Of a stretch of DNA of 64,000 nucleotides, positions 28,908-39,129 are shown one piece after another (position 1 is the stretch's first letter; each line of letters opens with the position of its first letter). Source of the DNA: Deinococcus sp. HSC-46F16 (GTDB taxonomy: Bacteria; Deinococcota; Deinococci; Deinococcales; Deinococcaceae); contig NZ_JALJZW010000003.1 of NCBI RefSeq assembly GCF_024171495.1, positions 13,501 to 77,500 of the forward strand, given 5' to 3'. The position numbers were made by a program, and so were the translations under genes. Under the pieces are notes generated by a model. That model was not told the DNA's origin and searched no databases. It saw only the letters and a program-made list of their open reading frames with translations.

Positions 28908-29312
28908 ATGACGAAGAAAACGACGAAGGCAGCGGCCAGCAAGAAGTCCGAAGGCACCACCAGCCGTGGCGGCAACGGCGGCGCGACCCGTGGACGCAGC
29001 GCGGGCGGCAACGCCGAGGGCGGCAGCGAGCGCACCGGCAAGGTCGCCAAGACCCAGCTCGTGGAGCAGGTCGCCGAGAAGACCGGCCTGACCAAGAAGC
29101 AGAGCGAGGAAGCCGTCAGCGCCATGCTCGACGTGGTCGTGGACGCCATCCGCAGCGGCCAGAGCGTGGGCCTGCCCGGCCTGGGCACCCTGAGCGTCAA
29201 GGCCACCGCCGCCCGCACCGGCGTGCGCCCCGGCACCTCCGAGAAGATCCAGATCCCCGCGGGCAAGAAGGTGGCCTTCAAGGTCGCCAGCACCCTCAAG
29301 GGCAACCTGTAA
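28908..29312 (+). CDS. hup: HU-family nucleoid protein with basic Gly-rich N-terminal tail
   Basis: A 134-residue DNA-binding protein that compacts the nucleoid. The HU fold occupies about residues 45-134: [23 protein letters not shown] for helices 1-2, [23 protein letters not shown] for the beta-saddle and DNA-binding arm (GVRPGT where most HUs have GRNPQT), and [13 protein letters not shown] at the end. The first about 45 residues are Lys, Ala, Gly and Ser-rich and disordered, as in Deinococcus HU proteins. The ATG at 28908 (MTKKTTKAA) is preferred; an in-frame ATG at 28896 would add four residues. A good rho-independent terminator follows at 29331. Confidence 0.93.
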   Translation: MTKKTTKAAASKKSEGTTSRGGNGGATRGRSAGGNAEGGSERTGKVAKTQLVEQVAEKTGLTKKQSEEAVSAMLDVVVDAIRSGQSVGLPGLGTLSVKATAARTGVRPGTSEKIQIPAGKKVAFKVASTLKGNL

Positions 29313-29330
29313 GCTTTTTCCTCTGACCGG

Positions 29331-29360
29331 GCCGTCTCCTACGTGGGGGCGGCTTTTTTT
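29331..29360 (+). terminator. Rho-independent terminator after the HU gene
   Basis: Stem GCCGTCTCC (29331-29339) against GGGGGCGGC (29345-29353), with two G-U pairs and a 5-nt loop, followed by seven T (29354-29360). It lies 18 nt after the HU stop. Confidence 0.85.
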
Positions 29361-29384
29361 GGGTCGCCAGCCGGGACGGTCGCG

Positions 29385-29390
29385 TAGAGT
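29385..29390 (+). promoter_or_regulatory. -10 box TAGAGT of the cyclodeaminase-fold gene, leaderless
   Basis: TAGAGT ends 6 nt before the ATG at 29397, right after the HU terminator. Confidence 0.55.
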
Positions 29391-29396
29391 TCCCCT

Positions 29397-30041
29397 ATGG
29401 CGCAGTTCTGGGACGAGACGGCCCGTGACCTCCTCGCGCGGACGGCGAGCGGCGACCCCACGCCGGGGGGTGGGGCGGCGGCGGCAGTGGCGGCGGCCTT
29501 CGGGGTCGCGCTGATGGAGATGGCGCTGAACATCGCCCTGGAGCGGTCCTGGCGCGAGGAGGCGCACCCGGAGCGCCGCGCCCTGCTGCCTTGGCTGGCT
29601 GGGCAGCGCGAGCACCTCCAGACGCTGGGACAGGCCGACGCGCGGGCCTTCGGGCGCTTCGTGGAGGCCGCCCGACAGCCGGACGAGACGCCGGAACAGG
29701 ACGCCGAGCGGGAGGCCGAGCTGGAAGATGCCGCCCGCCGCGCCGCCGGGGTCCCCCTTGACCTCGCGCAGACCGGGGTGCGGGTGCTGGAACGGGCCGC
29801 CGAGGCGCTGGCGCTCTCGCCCACGCTGGTCGTCAGCGACGTGAGCGCGGGGGCGGGCCTCCTTGCCGGGGCGGTGGACGCCGCCCGCGTGACTGTGGAA
29901 GCCAACCTCTCCCGCCTGCCGGACGCCGAGGCCCAGGCCCTGCGCGACGAGAGTGCCGCCCTGGCCCGCCGCGCCCGCGAACTGGCGGACGGGGTGCTGG
30001 GGGAGGCGTTGGAGCGGATGGGGGAGCGGGGGGGGAGTTAG
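29397..30041 (+). CDS. Cyclodeaminase/cyclohydrolase (FTCD C-terminal) family protein
   Basis: A 214-residue, all-helical cytoplasmic protein. The family signature near the N-terminus is DPTPGGGAAAAVAAAFGVALMEMA (residues about 20-43). The N-terminal WDETARDLLARTASG and the helical ADARAFGRFVEAARQPDET also match formiminotransferase-cyclodeaminase C-terminal domains and methenyl-THF cyclohydrolase FchA. Possible roles are cyclodeamination of 5-formimino-THF or hydrolysis of methenyl-THF. No folate or histidine-degradation genes are adjacent, so the reaction is not settled. Its stop overlaps the convergent hypothetical gene by 4 nt. Confidence 0.8.
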   Translation: MAQFWDETARDLLARTASGDPTPGGGAAAAVAAAFGVALMEMALNIALERSWREEAHPERRALLPWLAGQREHLQTLGQADARAFGRFVEAARQPDETPEQDAEREAELEDAARRAAGVPLDLAQTGVRVLERAAEALALSPTLVVSDVSAGAGLLAGAVDAARVTVEANLSRLPDAEAQALRDESAALARRARELADGVLGEALERMGERGGS

Positions 30042-30607
30042 CCCCGGACCTCCACTGTTACAGGCAGTTCACAGGCCGTGATCTCTCCATGCGGCGAGAC
30101 GGCCAGCACCCGGCGTTCGGCCAGGGTCCACAGCGCCCGGTGAATCGCCATCTCGGCGGCGGGGTCGCCGGAGGGCGCGAGGCGGTCGAGCAGGCCCGTA
30201 TAGCGCACTGCCTCGCCCTGACCGCCTGCCCAGGGGGTCGAGTCGGCCAGCAGCGTGAGCACCCGCCGCTGATCGGGCGTCTCGCCCTGTGCGGTTAGGG
30301 CGGCTCTGGCCCGTGCCATCGCCACCCGCGCCTCCCGCTCGCGGCGGCGGGCGGCCAGCGCGGCGGCCACGTCGTCGGGGACGGGCACGCCGGGGCGGGT
30401 GTGGCGGCGTTCGATCAGGCGCTCCAGATGCTCGTCGGCGCGGGCGCGGGCACTTCCGCCGAGGTCCCCGGCGCGGGCTTTCAGGCGGCTGGCGGTGTCC
30501 TGCACGCGTGGATCATGGCGCAGAGAGTCGGCGGCGCGGCGAGCGGCCTCGCCCACACTGGCCGCCTCCTGCCGTGCCACGTTGCGGAGGATGGAGCGCA
30601 GTTTCAT
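30038..30607 (-). CDS. Conserved-looking hypothetical protein, helical N-terminus
   Basis: A 189-residue protein I do not recognise. The first about 120 residues are charged, Arg/Ala-rich and probably helical (ASVGEAARRAADSLRHDPRV and an RRREREARVAMARARAAL stretch). Residues about 120-189 look like a small winged-helix fold (RRVLTLLADSTPWAGG, then EMAIHRALWTLAERRVLAVS, then a strand TACELPVTVEVRG). There is no signal peptide or membrane segment. It overlaps the 3' end of the convergent cyclodeaminase-fold gene by 4 nt and starts 43 nt after the stop of the macroglobulin gene on the same strand. A weak TACCTG box sits 5 nt before the ATG. Function unknown. Confidence 0.6.
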   Translation of the reverse strand: MKLRSILRNVARQEAASVGEAARRAADSLRHDPRVQDTASRLKARAGDLGGSARARADEHLERLIERRHTRPGVPVPDDVAAALAARRREREARVAMARARAALTAQGETPDQRRVLTLLADSTPWAGGQGEAVRYTGLLDRLAPSGDPAAEMAIHRALWTLAERRVLAVSPHGEITACELPVTVEVRG

Positions 30608-30650
30608 GCGGTCAGGTACGGGGGAAAGGGGACGGAGGTTCCAGCCAGGC

Positions 30651-33600
30651 TCACTCCTTCTCCACCACCTCCACCCGCTGCGCCTGTCCCTGCGCGGGCG
30701 GCAGCCCCGACGCCGACTCCACGCGGGGGGCGGGGGCCGTGTAGGTGCCGGGGGCCAGCGCCCGCAGGCGGTAGCGCACGGTGGTCACGCCCGCCGGGAG
30801 GCGTTCGAGGTAGAAGACCGCCCGGTCGTCATACAGCGAGCGGTCGGCCCACGCTGCGCCCGTCTGCCCCGCGCTCGCCACCGCGCCGGGGAAGGCGAAG
30901 GGGCGGTCGTCCACGGCCTCCAGCCCGCCGGGGAGGGGGTCGGTGAGGCGCAGGTGGCGCAGGGCGACCGGAGTCCGCAGGGTGAGGGTCACCGTGACCA
31001 GCCCGTCGCGCTCGACCCGCGAGCGGTCGTAGCGCCGCTCCACGACGATGGGGGAGAGGGTGGCCGGTTTGCTCCCCGCCGTCCGTGCGTCCAGCTCGGC
31101 CCGGTAGGCGAGGGGGCCGCTTGCCGTGAGCCGTAGGGGGGAGGTTGCCCCGCTGGACGGCAGCGTCAGCCGCACGGGCGGGCCGAGGGTGAGGTCGCGG
31201 GTGAAGTTGGCCTGGCTGACGGTGACGCGGGTGTTCGGGCGGCGTGTTTCCCCCGCCACTGCTTCCCGCAAGGCCCCCAGCGCGGCGGCGGTGGCGAGCG
31301 GCCCCTCCCACGCGCCGCCCGTGCGGCGGTCCAGCAGGGTCTGGAGGAACAAGGGAGCATCGGTCTTCTGCCCCAGCGCCTGTGCGGCGTCCAGCAGGTA
31401 CGCGGTAGCGGTCACGTCGTCCGCGAGGAAAAGGCCGCCCTCGGGGGTGCGCTCGGCCTGTGTCCGTGCAGCCCGGTAGAGGGTGAGCGCCGCTGCCCGT
31501 GCCCCCGCTGCCGGGGAGGAGGCCAGCGCGGCGGCGAGGCGGGCCTGCGATTCCGCGTCCCGGACGCCCCCGGAGCGGGCCAGATTCAGCGCCGGGGCCG
31601 CGTCCCCCGCGAGGGCGAGGGCGGCGGCGAGGTGGACGCGGTCGCCAGCGCTCGCCTTTCCGAGCAGGCCCCGCCCCGCGTCCACGGCTCCGCGCAGGGT
31701 GGCCGCATCGGTCAGGCCCGCGCCCTTGGCCGCCGCCAGCGCGGCGAGCGCGTGGGCGGTCTGTTCGGCGGTCACCGGACCCTGCGCGGTCCAGGCCCAG
31801 CCCGCGCCGTTCTCGCTGCCGAACTGCCGCAGCGCCAGCAACGTGGCGAGGTCGCGCCGCGCCTGAAAGAGCGCCCGCTCGCGCACATCCGGCCACCCCA
31901 GCGGCCCCGCCAGCCCCACGAGGTCGAGGTTGGCCCTCAGCCGCGCCGCCACCGCATCGGTGGTGGTCCAGCGCTCCTCCGGGTCCGCGAGGTAGGCGTC
32001 CAGATCGGCCAGTGCCGCTTGCAGGGGCGTGGCCGCCAGGGTGAGGGTCAGGGCCTCCGCCTGCTCCCCGGAGGGCACCCCGAACTCCACCGTTCGCGTG
32101 CCTGCCGCCGCCAGTATGCCCTCGCGGGTCAGGCGGGTGCGCGGCCCGGCGGGGCGCAGCGGCAGGGTCTGGCGCAGGGCGTCGGCCTGGCCCCCCAGCG
32201 CCGTCGCCCGCGCCTCCAACGTGAGCTTCTGGCCCGTCACCGGGGCCTCCAGCGGGAACCGCGCCACCGCGTCGCCGCCGCCCAGGGTCAGGGTGCGCGT
32301 GATGACATCGGTGCCCACGCTCAGGGCAACCTGGGCGGTCTTGCCCCCCGCGCGGTCCTGGACCCCCAGGTACGCGCTCCCCACGTCCCCCTGCGTCAGC
32401 ACGCGCGGCCCGGTCAGGCGCACGGCGAAGGGGAGGGTCGCCGTGATCCCGGCACGGGAGTCCCCCGCTCCACCCGACGGGGTAAAGGCGCGGGCCGTGA
32501 TCCGGTAGCGGCCCAGCGCTTCCGGCAGCTTCACCTTGACCTGGGCGCGGCCATCCGCCCCGGTCTGCAAGGCCCCGAAATAGGCGACCTCGCGCAGGTC
32601 CTGCCGCAGCGGGGCGCCGCCCTGATCGGCCCCACCGCCCCCACCCCCGTCGGCGGGCGCCCCGGCACTGGAGCGCACCTCCACGCGTGGATAGGTGGCG
32701 CCCCACAGGAAGCGCCAGGGGTCGGGACTGGGGTCAGCGGCCACGTCGTACACGGCCTCGTTGACCACCGCCAGTGTGACCAAAGCGGCCGTCCCCCTGC
32801 CCCCGGCGTGGGTGTCCACGCTCAGGGTGACCTCCTCGCCGGGGCGGGCCTGCTCGCGCGAGGGCTTCACCGTCACCACGAGCTGACGGTCGGAACGCGG
32901 CACGTACAGCAGCGGCGTTCCGGCCCGCACGCTCTCGGCCCCCGCGACCGCCGTCGCCTGTACGGTGAAGCCCGGCGAGAGGTCGGGAGTGACCTTCCAG
33001 GTCAGCGTCTGGGTCCGGCCCGTCACGCGCACGGTGCGGGTGGTCAGGCGGCCCTCGGCGGCGGCGGTCAGGCGCACCGGGGTCCCCACGGGAAGGGTGG
33101 TTCGCAGGGTCAGGCGGGCGGTGTCGCCCACCCCGTAGGTGTCGCGGTCGGGGTCCAGCGTCAGCGTGAAGCGCACGCCGGGGGCCTGGGTGGACGGCTC
33201 CGGCACGTAGCCCAGGCTCACGTTGGAGCGGGTGACTCGGCCCGCCGCGTCCTTCGCCTCCAGCCGCAGGGTGTAGCTGCCGGACCCGGTGGCGGGTGCC
33301 GTGACCGTCAGCGTGCCGCCCGCCCCGCTGCGGAGGGTCTGCGTCTGCACGGTGGCCTGCCGTTCGCGGTACTCGATGCGCCCGCCCTGCGCGACCCGCT
33401 CCTGCCAGCTCCGCACCACCGTGGCCGTCACCGCGCGGCCGGGGAGGGGTGTGCCCGGTCCCACCGCCCGCACGCGCAGGGCCGCGCTCGCCTTCCCCCC
33501 CGTCAGGGTCGGCCAGCGCACCAGTTCCAGCCGTACCCCCGCCGGATGCACCGTGACGGGCACGCTCGCCAGCACGTCGCGCCCGTACTCGTCGCGGGCG

Positions 33601-35243
33601 CGGGCGTAGACGGTGTAGTCGCGGGGCCGGGCGTTGGGCGCGGTGGGGCGCAGAGCCGCCGTGCCCGTGCCGTTTCGCGTCTGGGTGCGGGCGCTGGGTG
33701 CGCGGTTCGTCGGGACGGTCAGGAAGGCCGAGTCGCCCCAGGTGTCCGGCGAAATCCATTCGAAGTCGGGCCGCCCGCTGATACCCGGCACCGCTCCCGG
33801 CCACAGCTCCGACTGGTCCGAGCCGCCCAGCAGCGTGAACTCGACAGGCACGGTCGCCCCGCCCCCCTCGTACCGCTCTGCCTGCGCGGTGACGGGCACG
33901 CTGCTTCCGGTGACGACCTCGCGCGGTGCCGTCACGTCCAGCGTGAACTGCGGCTTGACGAAGGCCTGCACTCGCACGGGAACCGAACTCACGTCGGGAA
34001 GGGGCTTCGGGTTGGCCGGACTGGGCGCGGCGGGCAGCTCGGCCTCGATGCGGTACTCGCCCGTGCGGACGCCCTCCGGCAGCGGGAAGGCGAAGCGGGC
34101 GAGGCCGGAGGCGTTCGCGGTCACGCGGGCCTGTGCGAGCACGTCGCTCTGGCCCGACACCAGCCGCACGGTCAGCGCCCCGCGCCAGGAAGTCCGGGTC
34201 CCGGCCCCCAGCGAGCGGACCACCGCCAGCCCCTGCAAGGTCTCGCCGGGGCGGTAGACGGGCTTGTCGGTCTGGAGGTAGGCCCGCGCCCGCTCCGGCT
34301 GCCCCGCCCCCAGGCCGTAGTCGTCCACACCGAGCACGGCCCGGTGAACCGTCCCCCCCAGCGTGACCCGGCCGCGCAGCCACAGCCGCTCGCCGTCCCG
34401 CAGCGCCAACCGGGCGAACCCCCGCGCGTCGGTCGTGACCGGGGCCAGCACCCGCGCGGGGCGGTAGCGCCACGCTTCCTCCTGCCGCTGTTCCTCCTCT
34501 GTGGGGGGGCGCAGGGCCACCGCGTTCAGGCGCACGCCGGGGAGGGGTGCCCCGGTGTCCAGCCGGGTCGCCCAGACTTCCACTCCGGTCGGCGTGGCGA
34601 GGGTGGTCAGGGCGAGGTCGGTGACTTGCAACACAGCGGTTGCTAGCGTCTTGGAGGGCGCGTCTGCCCGCGCCGCCGCCACGAGGTACAGGCCCGGCGC
34701 GAGCCTGCCTACCTCCAGCTCGGTGCGCTCGCCCTTTGCCGTCACCTTCAGCGTCCGCACCGCTGGACCCGTCACCCGCAGGGGAGGCGCTTCTTGCAGC
34801 CCCGCCCCATCCAGCCGCGCGGCGTCCAGCGGCAGCACTCGCACCTGCCACGCGGTCACCCGGCCCTCCGCCCTCTCCAGGTTGCGGGTCAGGATCAGCG
34901 AAGCCGCCTGTCCGCTCGGCTGCGGCGATATATAGCCGAAGTAGCTCTCGCGCCCGCTGAGGTTGACTCCCGTGTCCGTGTAGGCCACCGTCCCCGCGCG
35001 GGCGTACAGCACCCGGTCGCCCGCCAGCACGGCCAGCACGGGTTTTTCGCTGGGGCCTCCCTGCCGCCGTTCCAGCGGGGCCAGCGGCGTGCCGGAGGGG
35101 AGGGTCTGCACCGGGTTCCCCCGCAGGTCGGGGCTGGCGTAGAGCGGCGTCGGCGCGACCGTGCGTTCGGCCCCCGCGCCCCCCAGCAGCAGGCAGAGGG
35201 TCAGCAGGCCGGAGCGCAGCCGGAAGGGGGTACGGGAGGACAT
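30651..35243 (-). CDS. Bacterial alpha-2-macroglobulin-like protein without thioester
   Basis: A 1530-residue secreted or periplasmic protein related to protease-trapping alpha-2-macroglobulins. An N-terminal signal peptide (SGLLTLCLLLGGAGAE) is followed by many macroglobulin beta-domains; YLQTDKPVYRPGETLQGLAVV (near residue 320) is the classic MG signature. A Gly-rich bait-like stretch (SAGAPADGGGGGGADQGG, near residue 860) is followed by the central LPEALGRYRITARAF segment and the helical TED region. In that region the thioester motif (GCxEQ) is absent; the equivalent place reads DPEERWTTTDAVAARL. So it cannot cross-link proteases covalently and may trap or bind non-covalently. ATG with a TACGCT box 5 nt upstream. 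No penicillin-binding-protein 1C gene, a frequent partner, is adjacent. Confidence 0.85.
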   Translation of the reverse strand: MSSRTPFRLRSGLLTLCLLLGGAGAERTVAPTPLYASPDLRGNPVQTLPSGTPLAPLERRQGGPSEKPVLAVLAGDRVLYARAGTVAYTDTGVNLSGRESYFGYISPQPSGQAASLILTRNLERAEGRVTAWQVRVLPLDAARLDGAGLQEAPPLRVTGPAVRTLKVTAKGERTELEVGRLAPGLYLVAAARADAPSKTLATAVLQVTDLALTTLATPTGVEVWATRLDTGAPLPGVRLNAVALRPPTEEEQRQEEAWRYRPARVLAPVTTDARGFARLALRDGERLWLRGRVTLGGTVHRAVLGVDDYGLGAGQPERARAYLQTDKPVYRPGETLQGLAVVRSLGAGTRTSWRGALTVRLVSGQSDVLAQARVTANASGLARFAFPLPEGVRTGEYRIEAELPAAPSPANPKPLPDVSSVPVRVQAFVKPQFTLDVTAPREVVTGSSVPVTAQAERYEGGGATVPVEFTLLGGSDQSELWPGAVPGISGRPDFEWISPDTWGDSAFLTVPTNRAPSARTQTRNGTGTAALRPTAPNARPRDYTVYARARDEYGRDVLASVPVTVHPAGVRLELVRWPTLTGGKASAALRVRAVGPGTPLPGRAVTATVVRSWQERVAQGGRIEYRERQATVQTQTLRSGAGGTLTVTAPATGSGSYTLRLEAKDAAGRVTRSNVSLGYVPEPSTQAPGVRFTLTLDPDRDTYGVGDTARLTLRTTLPVGTPVRLTAAAEGRLTTRTVRVTGRTQTLTWKVTPDLSPGFTVQATAVAGAESVRAGTPLLYVPRSDRQLVVTVKPSREQARPGEEVTLSVDTHAGGRGTAALVTLAVVNEAVYDVAADPSPDPWRFLWGATYPRVEVRSSAGAPADGGGGGGADQGGAPLRQDLREVAYFGALQTGADGRAQVKVKLPEALGRYRITARAFTPSGGAGDSRAGITATLPFAVRLTGPRVLTQGDVGSAYLGVQDRAGGKTAQVALSVGTDVITRTLTLGGGDAVARFPLEAPVTGQKLTLEARATALGGQADALRQTLPLRPAGPRTRLTREGILAAAGTRTVEFGVPSGEQAEALTLTLAATPLQAALADLDAYLADPEERWTTTDAVAARLRANLDLVGLAGPLGWPDVRERALFQARRDLATLLALRQFGSENGAGWAWTAQGPVTAEQTAHALAALAAAKGAGLTDAATLRGAVDAGRGLLGKASAGDRVHLAAALALAGDAAPALNLARSGGVRDAESQARLAAALASSPAAGARAAALTLYRAARTQAERTPEGGLFLADDVTATAYLLDAAQALGQKTDAPLFLQTLLDRRTGGAWEGPLATAAALGALREAVAGETRRPNTRVTVSQANFTRDLTLGPPVRLTLPSSGATSPLRLTASGPLAYRAELDARTAGSKPATLSPIVVERRYDRSRVERDGLVTVTLTLRTPVALRHLRLTDPLPGGLEAVDDRPFAFPGAVASAGQTGAAWADRSLYDDRAVFYLERLPAGVTTVRYRLRALAPGTYTAPAPRVESASGLPPAQGQAQRVEVVEKE

Positions 35244-35248
35244 GCCTC

Positions 35249-35254
35249 AGCGTA
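35249..35254 (-). promoter_or_regulatory. -10 box TACGCT of the macroglobulin gene, leaderless
   Basis: On the minus strand TACGCT ends 5 nt before the ATG at 35243, in the 38-nt gap after the C39 peptidase gene. Confidence 0.5.
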
Positions 35255-35281
35255 CCCCCAGGCCATGAAGGGCACCTCCGC

Positions 35282-36163
35282 CTATCCGCCCAGCGCCGCC
35301 CGCGCCTGGTTGCGGAAGCGCAGCAGCTCCTTGCTCTGCGGGTCGATCTTGAGGGCCTGCTGGCTGTATTTCAGCGTCTTGTCGTGGTCGCCCGACTGGC
35401 TCCAGGCCTCGAAGGCTTCCTGGCGGTAGAGGTAATACAGGGTCGGCACCCCCAAGGCCGCCGCCCGCGCGAAGTTGTCGGCGGCAGCCTTCACATTCCC
35501 CAGGCGCAGGTTCGCCTTGCCCAGCCCCCACCAGTTGTAGGGGTCGTTCGGGCGGGCCTTGACGTTGCTCTCCCCGACGCGGCGCAGCAGGTTCCAGTTC
35601 CCGGCGGCGCTGAAGCTCTCGCCCAGGGCGGCGCGGACCTCGCCTTCCTTCGCGGGCGGGTAGGTCACCATGTATTCGCCGTTGTAGTAGTGCCACAGGT
35701 CCATCAGCTCGGCCTGGGTCAGCCACAGCCGGGCGCCCCGCAGGGGATCGGAGGTCAGGAAACGGCCCCCCTCGTACCCGTACACGGTGCGAAAGTGCGC
35801 CACGTTGCTGCCAGGCCGCAGCCGCTGCTGCACCACGACCGGGAACCCCCGGTCCAGCAGATCGCGCAGGAGGTCGGGCGTCCCCGCGTACCGAATCACG
35901 CTACGCAGCCCGAAGCGTCCCAGATAATTCGCCAGTTCCACGCTGGTGACCTGTGGGTCGCTCGCCGAGTCCTTGAGCGCGTTCGCCGCCTGCGCCTGCG
36001 TCAGGCGGGTGCCGTAGTAGCCCGCAATCGTCATCGCCGTGACCGGCCCACAGTTGTCCCGGCCCTGCGGCTCGTGAAGGATGTTTTTCAGCGTGACCTG
36101 GGCTGAGGCCGCGCCTCCCAGGGTCAGGGCGGTCAGAACGGAAAGAAGAAGTCGCCTCGACAT
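35282..36163 (-). CDS. Secreted C39-family cysteine peptidase with TPR-like C-terminus
   Basis: A 293-residue exported protein. Its signal peptide is LLLSVLTALTLGGAASA, cleaved before QVTLKNI. The papain-like C39 domain (about 25-165) has the catalytic Cys in GRDNCGPVTAMTIAGYYG, the His in NVAHFRTVYGYEG and the Asp in FLTSDPLRGARLW. The C-terminal 100 residues form helix pairs of the TPR type (PYNWWGLGKANLRLGNVKAAADNFA and TLKYSQQALKIDPQSKELL). The frame extends to 36532, but the ATG at 36163 begins the signal peptide. It may cleave or bind cell-surface proteins; unlike C39 domains of peptide exporters it has no ABC transporter part. Confidence 0.84.
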   Translation of the reverse strand: MSRRLLLSVLTALTLGGAASAQVTLKNILHEPQGRDNCGPVTAMTIAGYYGTRLTQAQAANALKDSASDPQVTSVELANYLGRFGLRSVIRYAGTPDLLRDLLDRGFPVVVQQRLRPGSNVAHFRTVYGYEGGRFLTSDPLRGARLWLTQAELMDLWHYYNGEYMVTYPPAKEGEVRAALGESFSAAGNWNLLRRVGESNVKARPNDPYNWWGLGKANLRLGNVKAAADNFARAAALGVPTLYYLYRQEAFEAWSQSGDHDKTLKYSQQALKIDPQSKELLRFRNQARAALGG

Positions 36164-36290
36164 GGCCCAGTGTGCCGCCTTCCGCGCCCGATCCCTTTCC
36201 ATGTTGAATAAATGTGGCTTGCCCTTTTGCCCCTTGCAAGGCCGTCTCCCTCTCGCCCGGACGCCCGTGAATGTCCCCCCGCGTTCAAAA

Positions 36291-36319
36291 TTGACGCGCA
36301 CGTACACTTTGCCTATCGT
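36291..36319 (+). promoter_or_regulatory. Promoter of the acyl-CoA operon
   Basis: -35 TTGACG (36291-36296), 17-nt spacer, -10 TATCGT (36314-36319). The first gene starts at 36351 and has a TGGAGG ribosome site, so this is a leadered transcript, unlike many genes in the window. Confidence 0.7.
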
Positions 36320-36350
36320 GGGGGCAACGTCACAACTGGAGGCTTCCCCG

Positions 36351-37127
<777 letters not shown>

Positions 37128-37151
37128 GAACCGTCCCCGAAAGGAGCCTCC

Positions 37152-37597
<446 letters not shown>

Positions 37598-37601
<4 letters not shown>

Positions 37602-38044
37602 CCGCGCTGGAGGGGCCGCAGGCGGTCGCCTTCGCGCAGAGCGTGCTGGACTCGCAGCCCTTCAGCGTGCTGGTCGGGGCGCGGGTCGAGCACATGGCCC
37701 CGGACGGGGTGGTCGTGCGGGTGCCCTTCCGTGCCGACCTGACCCAGCACCACGGCTTCGCGCACGGGGGCGTGCAGGCGGCGCTGGCCGACATCGCGCT
37801 CACCTTCATGGGAGCGGCGGCGCTCGGCCCCAGCGTTTTAACGTCCGAGTTCAAGATCAACTTTCTCCGGCCCGGCGTGGGCGAGGCCCTCGTCGCGCGG
37901 GGCAGCGTGGTGAGCGCGACCCGGCGGCAGGCGGTGACCCGCTGCGACATCTTCGCCGTGCAGGAAGGTCAGGAAAAGCTCGTCGCCACCGCGCTGGGTA
38001 CTATCGTCGTGGCTGATGTGGCCCCGGCGGGAGGTGGGGCGTGA
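37598..38044 (+). CDS. PaaI-family thioesterase
   Basis: A 148-residue hot-dog-fold acyl-CoA thioesterase. The PaaI signature is RADLTQHHGFAHGGVQAALADIALTF (catalytic Asp/Glu region near the HGG turn), with SEFKINFLRPGVGEALVARG downstream, the usual substrate-binding strand. The start is the GTG at 37598 overlapping the MaoC stop, and its own stop overlaps the next start (GTGA at 38041-38044). It probably hydrolyses a hydroxyacyl- or aryl-CoA side product of the pathway. A second PaaI-type gene lies two genes on. Confidence 0.88.
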
Positions 38045-39129
38045 GACTCCGCACCGTCCTCGGCCTGACCCTCGGCGCGGGCGTGGGCTGGCTGCTCCTC
38101 GCGCCCACGCGGGTGCGTCCGGTGGCCTGGGAGGGGCCGGGCCTGACTCCCTCGCGGACGGGCGGGCCGTATGCGGACAACGGGCGGCTGGACACGGCGG
38201 AGCGGTTCGCCCCCGTCCCCGGTCAGACCTCGCCCGAGTCGGTCGCCGTGGACGCTCAAGGCCGCCTCTACAGCGGCTTTGGGAGTGGGGCCATCGTCCG
38301 TTTTCAGCCGGACGGCACCCGGCCCGAGGTCGTGGCGAACACGGGCGGGCGCCCCCTCGGCCTGCGCTTTCACCCCGACGGCTCGCTGCTCGTCGCGGAC
38401 GCGCTGCGCGGGCTGCTGAGGGTGCGGCTGGACGGGGGAGAGGGAGAGGTGCTCGCCACCGAAGCCGAGGGGGTTCCTTTCCGTTTCACCGACGACCTCG
38501 ACGTGGACCGGGCGGGGCGCTTCGTTTACTTCACCGACGCGTCGAGCAAATACAGCTGGCCGCACGAACTCCTCGACCTGCTGGAACACGGCGGGCACGG
38601 GCGGGTGCTGCGGCACGATCTGGAGACGGGCGAGACGACCGTGCTGGCGCGGGGCCTGAACTTCCCCAACGGCGTCACGCTGGGGCCGGACGGGGCGTAT
38701 CTGCTCGTCACCGAGACGGGGGGACCCAGGGTGCACCGGCTGTGGCTGGTGGGCGACCAGGCCGGAACGCTGGAGGTCTTCGCCGATTCTCTCCCCGGCT
38801 ACCCGGACAACGTGCGCTTCGACGGCGTGGCGACCTTCTGGGTCGCCCTTCCCAGCCGCCGCTCGCCGCTGCTGGACGCCACCGCGGGTCAGCCCTGGCT
38901 GCGGCGGGTGGTGGCGCGGATCTCGGAGCGCGTGCAATTGCCCCTTCCCGAAGAGTCCATGCTCGTCGGGCTGAATCTGGAGGGCCGCCCGGTCGCCTTC
39001 GCGCAGGGGAGCGGGCCGCAAAGTTACGGCTACGTCACCCAGGTGCTGCCCCACGGCGACCACCTCATCCTGAGTTCGCTGCACGGCGACACGCTGGCCC
39101 GCGTGCCTCTCTCGCGGGTGCGGTCATGA
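38041..39129 (+). CDS. SMP-30/strictosidine-synthase-like beta-propeller protein
   Basis: A 362-residue six-bladed propeller with an N-terminal hydrophobic anchor or signal segment (TVLGLTLGAGVGWLLLAP). Propeller strands are typical of the SMP-30/gluconolactonase/strictosidine synthase group: ESVAVDAQGRLYSGFGSGAI, NTGGRPLGLRFHPDGSLLVAD, FTDDLDVDRAGRFVYFTDAS, ARGLNFPNGVTLGPDGAYLLV and GYPDNVRFDGVATFWVAL. The NGV and DN motifs match metal-binding positions of this group, which includes lactonases. In the midst of an acyl-CoA operon, a lactonase opening a gamma-lactone to a 4-hydroxy acid would make sense (inference). Coupled by overlaps on both sides. Confidence 0.82.
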   Translation: MRLRTVLGLTLGAGVGWLLLAPTRVRPVAWEGPGLTPSRTGGPYADNGRLDTAERFAPVPGQTSPESVAVDAQGRLYSGFGSGAIVRFQPDGTRPEVVANTGGRPLGLRFHPDGSLLVADALRGLLRVRLDGGEGEVLATEAEGVPFRFTDDLDVDRAGRFVYFTDASSKYSWPHELLDLLEHGGHGRVLRHDLETGETTVLARGLNFPNGVTLGPDGAYLLVTETGGPRVHRLWLVGDQAGTLEVFADSLPGYPDNVRFDGVATFWVALPSRRSPLLDATAGQPWLRRVVARISERVQLPLPEESMLVGLNLEGRPVAFAQGSGPQSYGYVTQVLPHGDHLILSSLHGDTLARVPLSRVRS

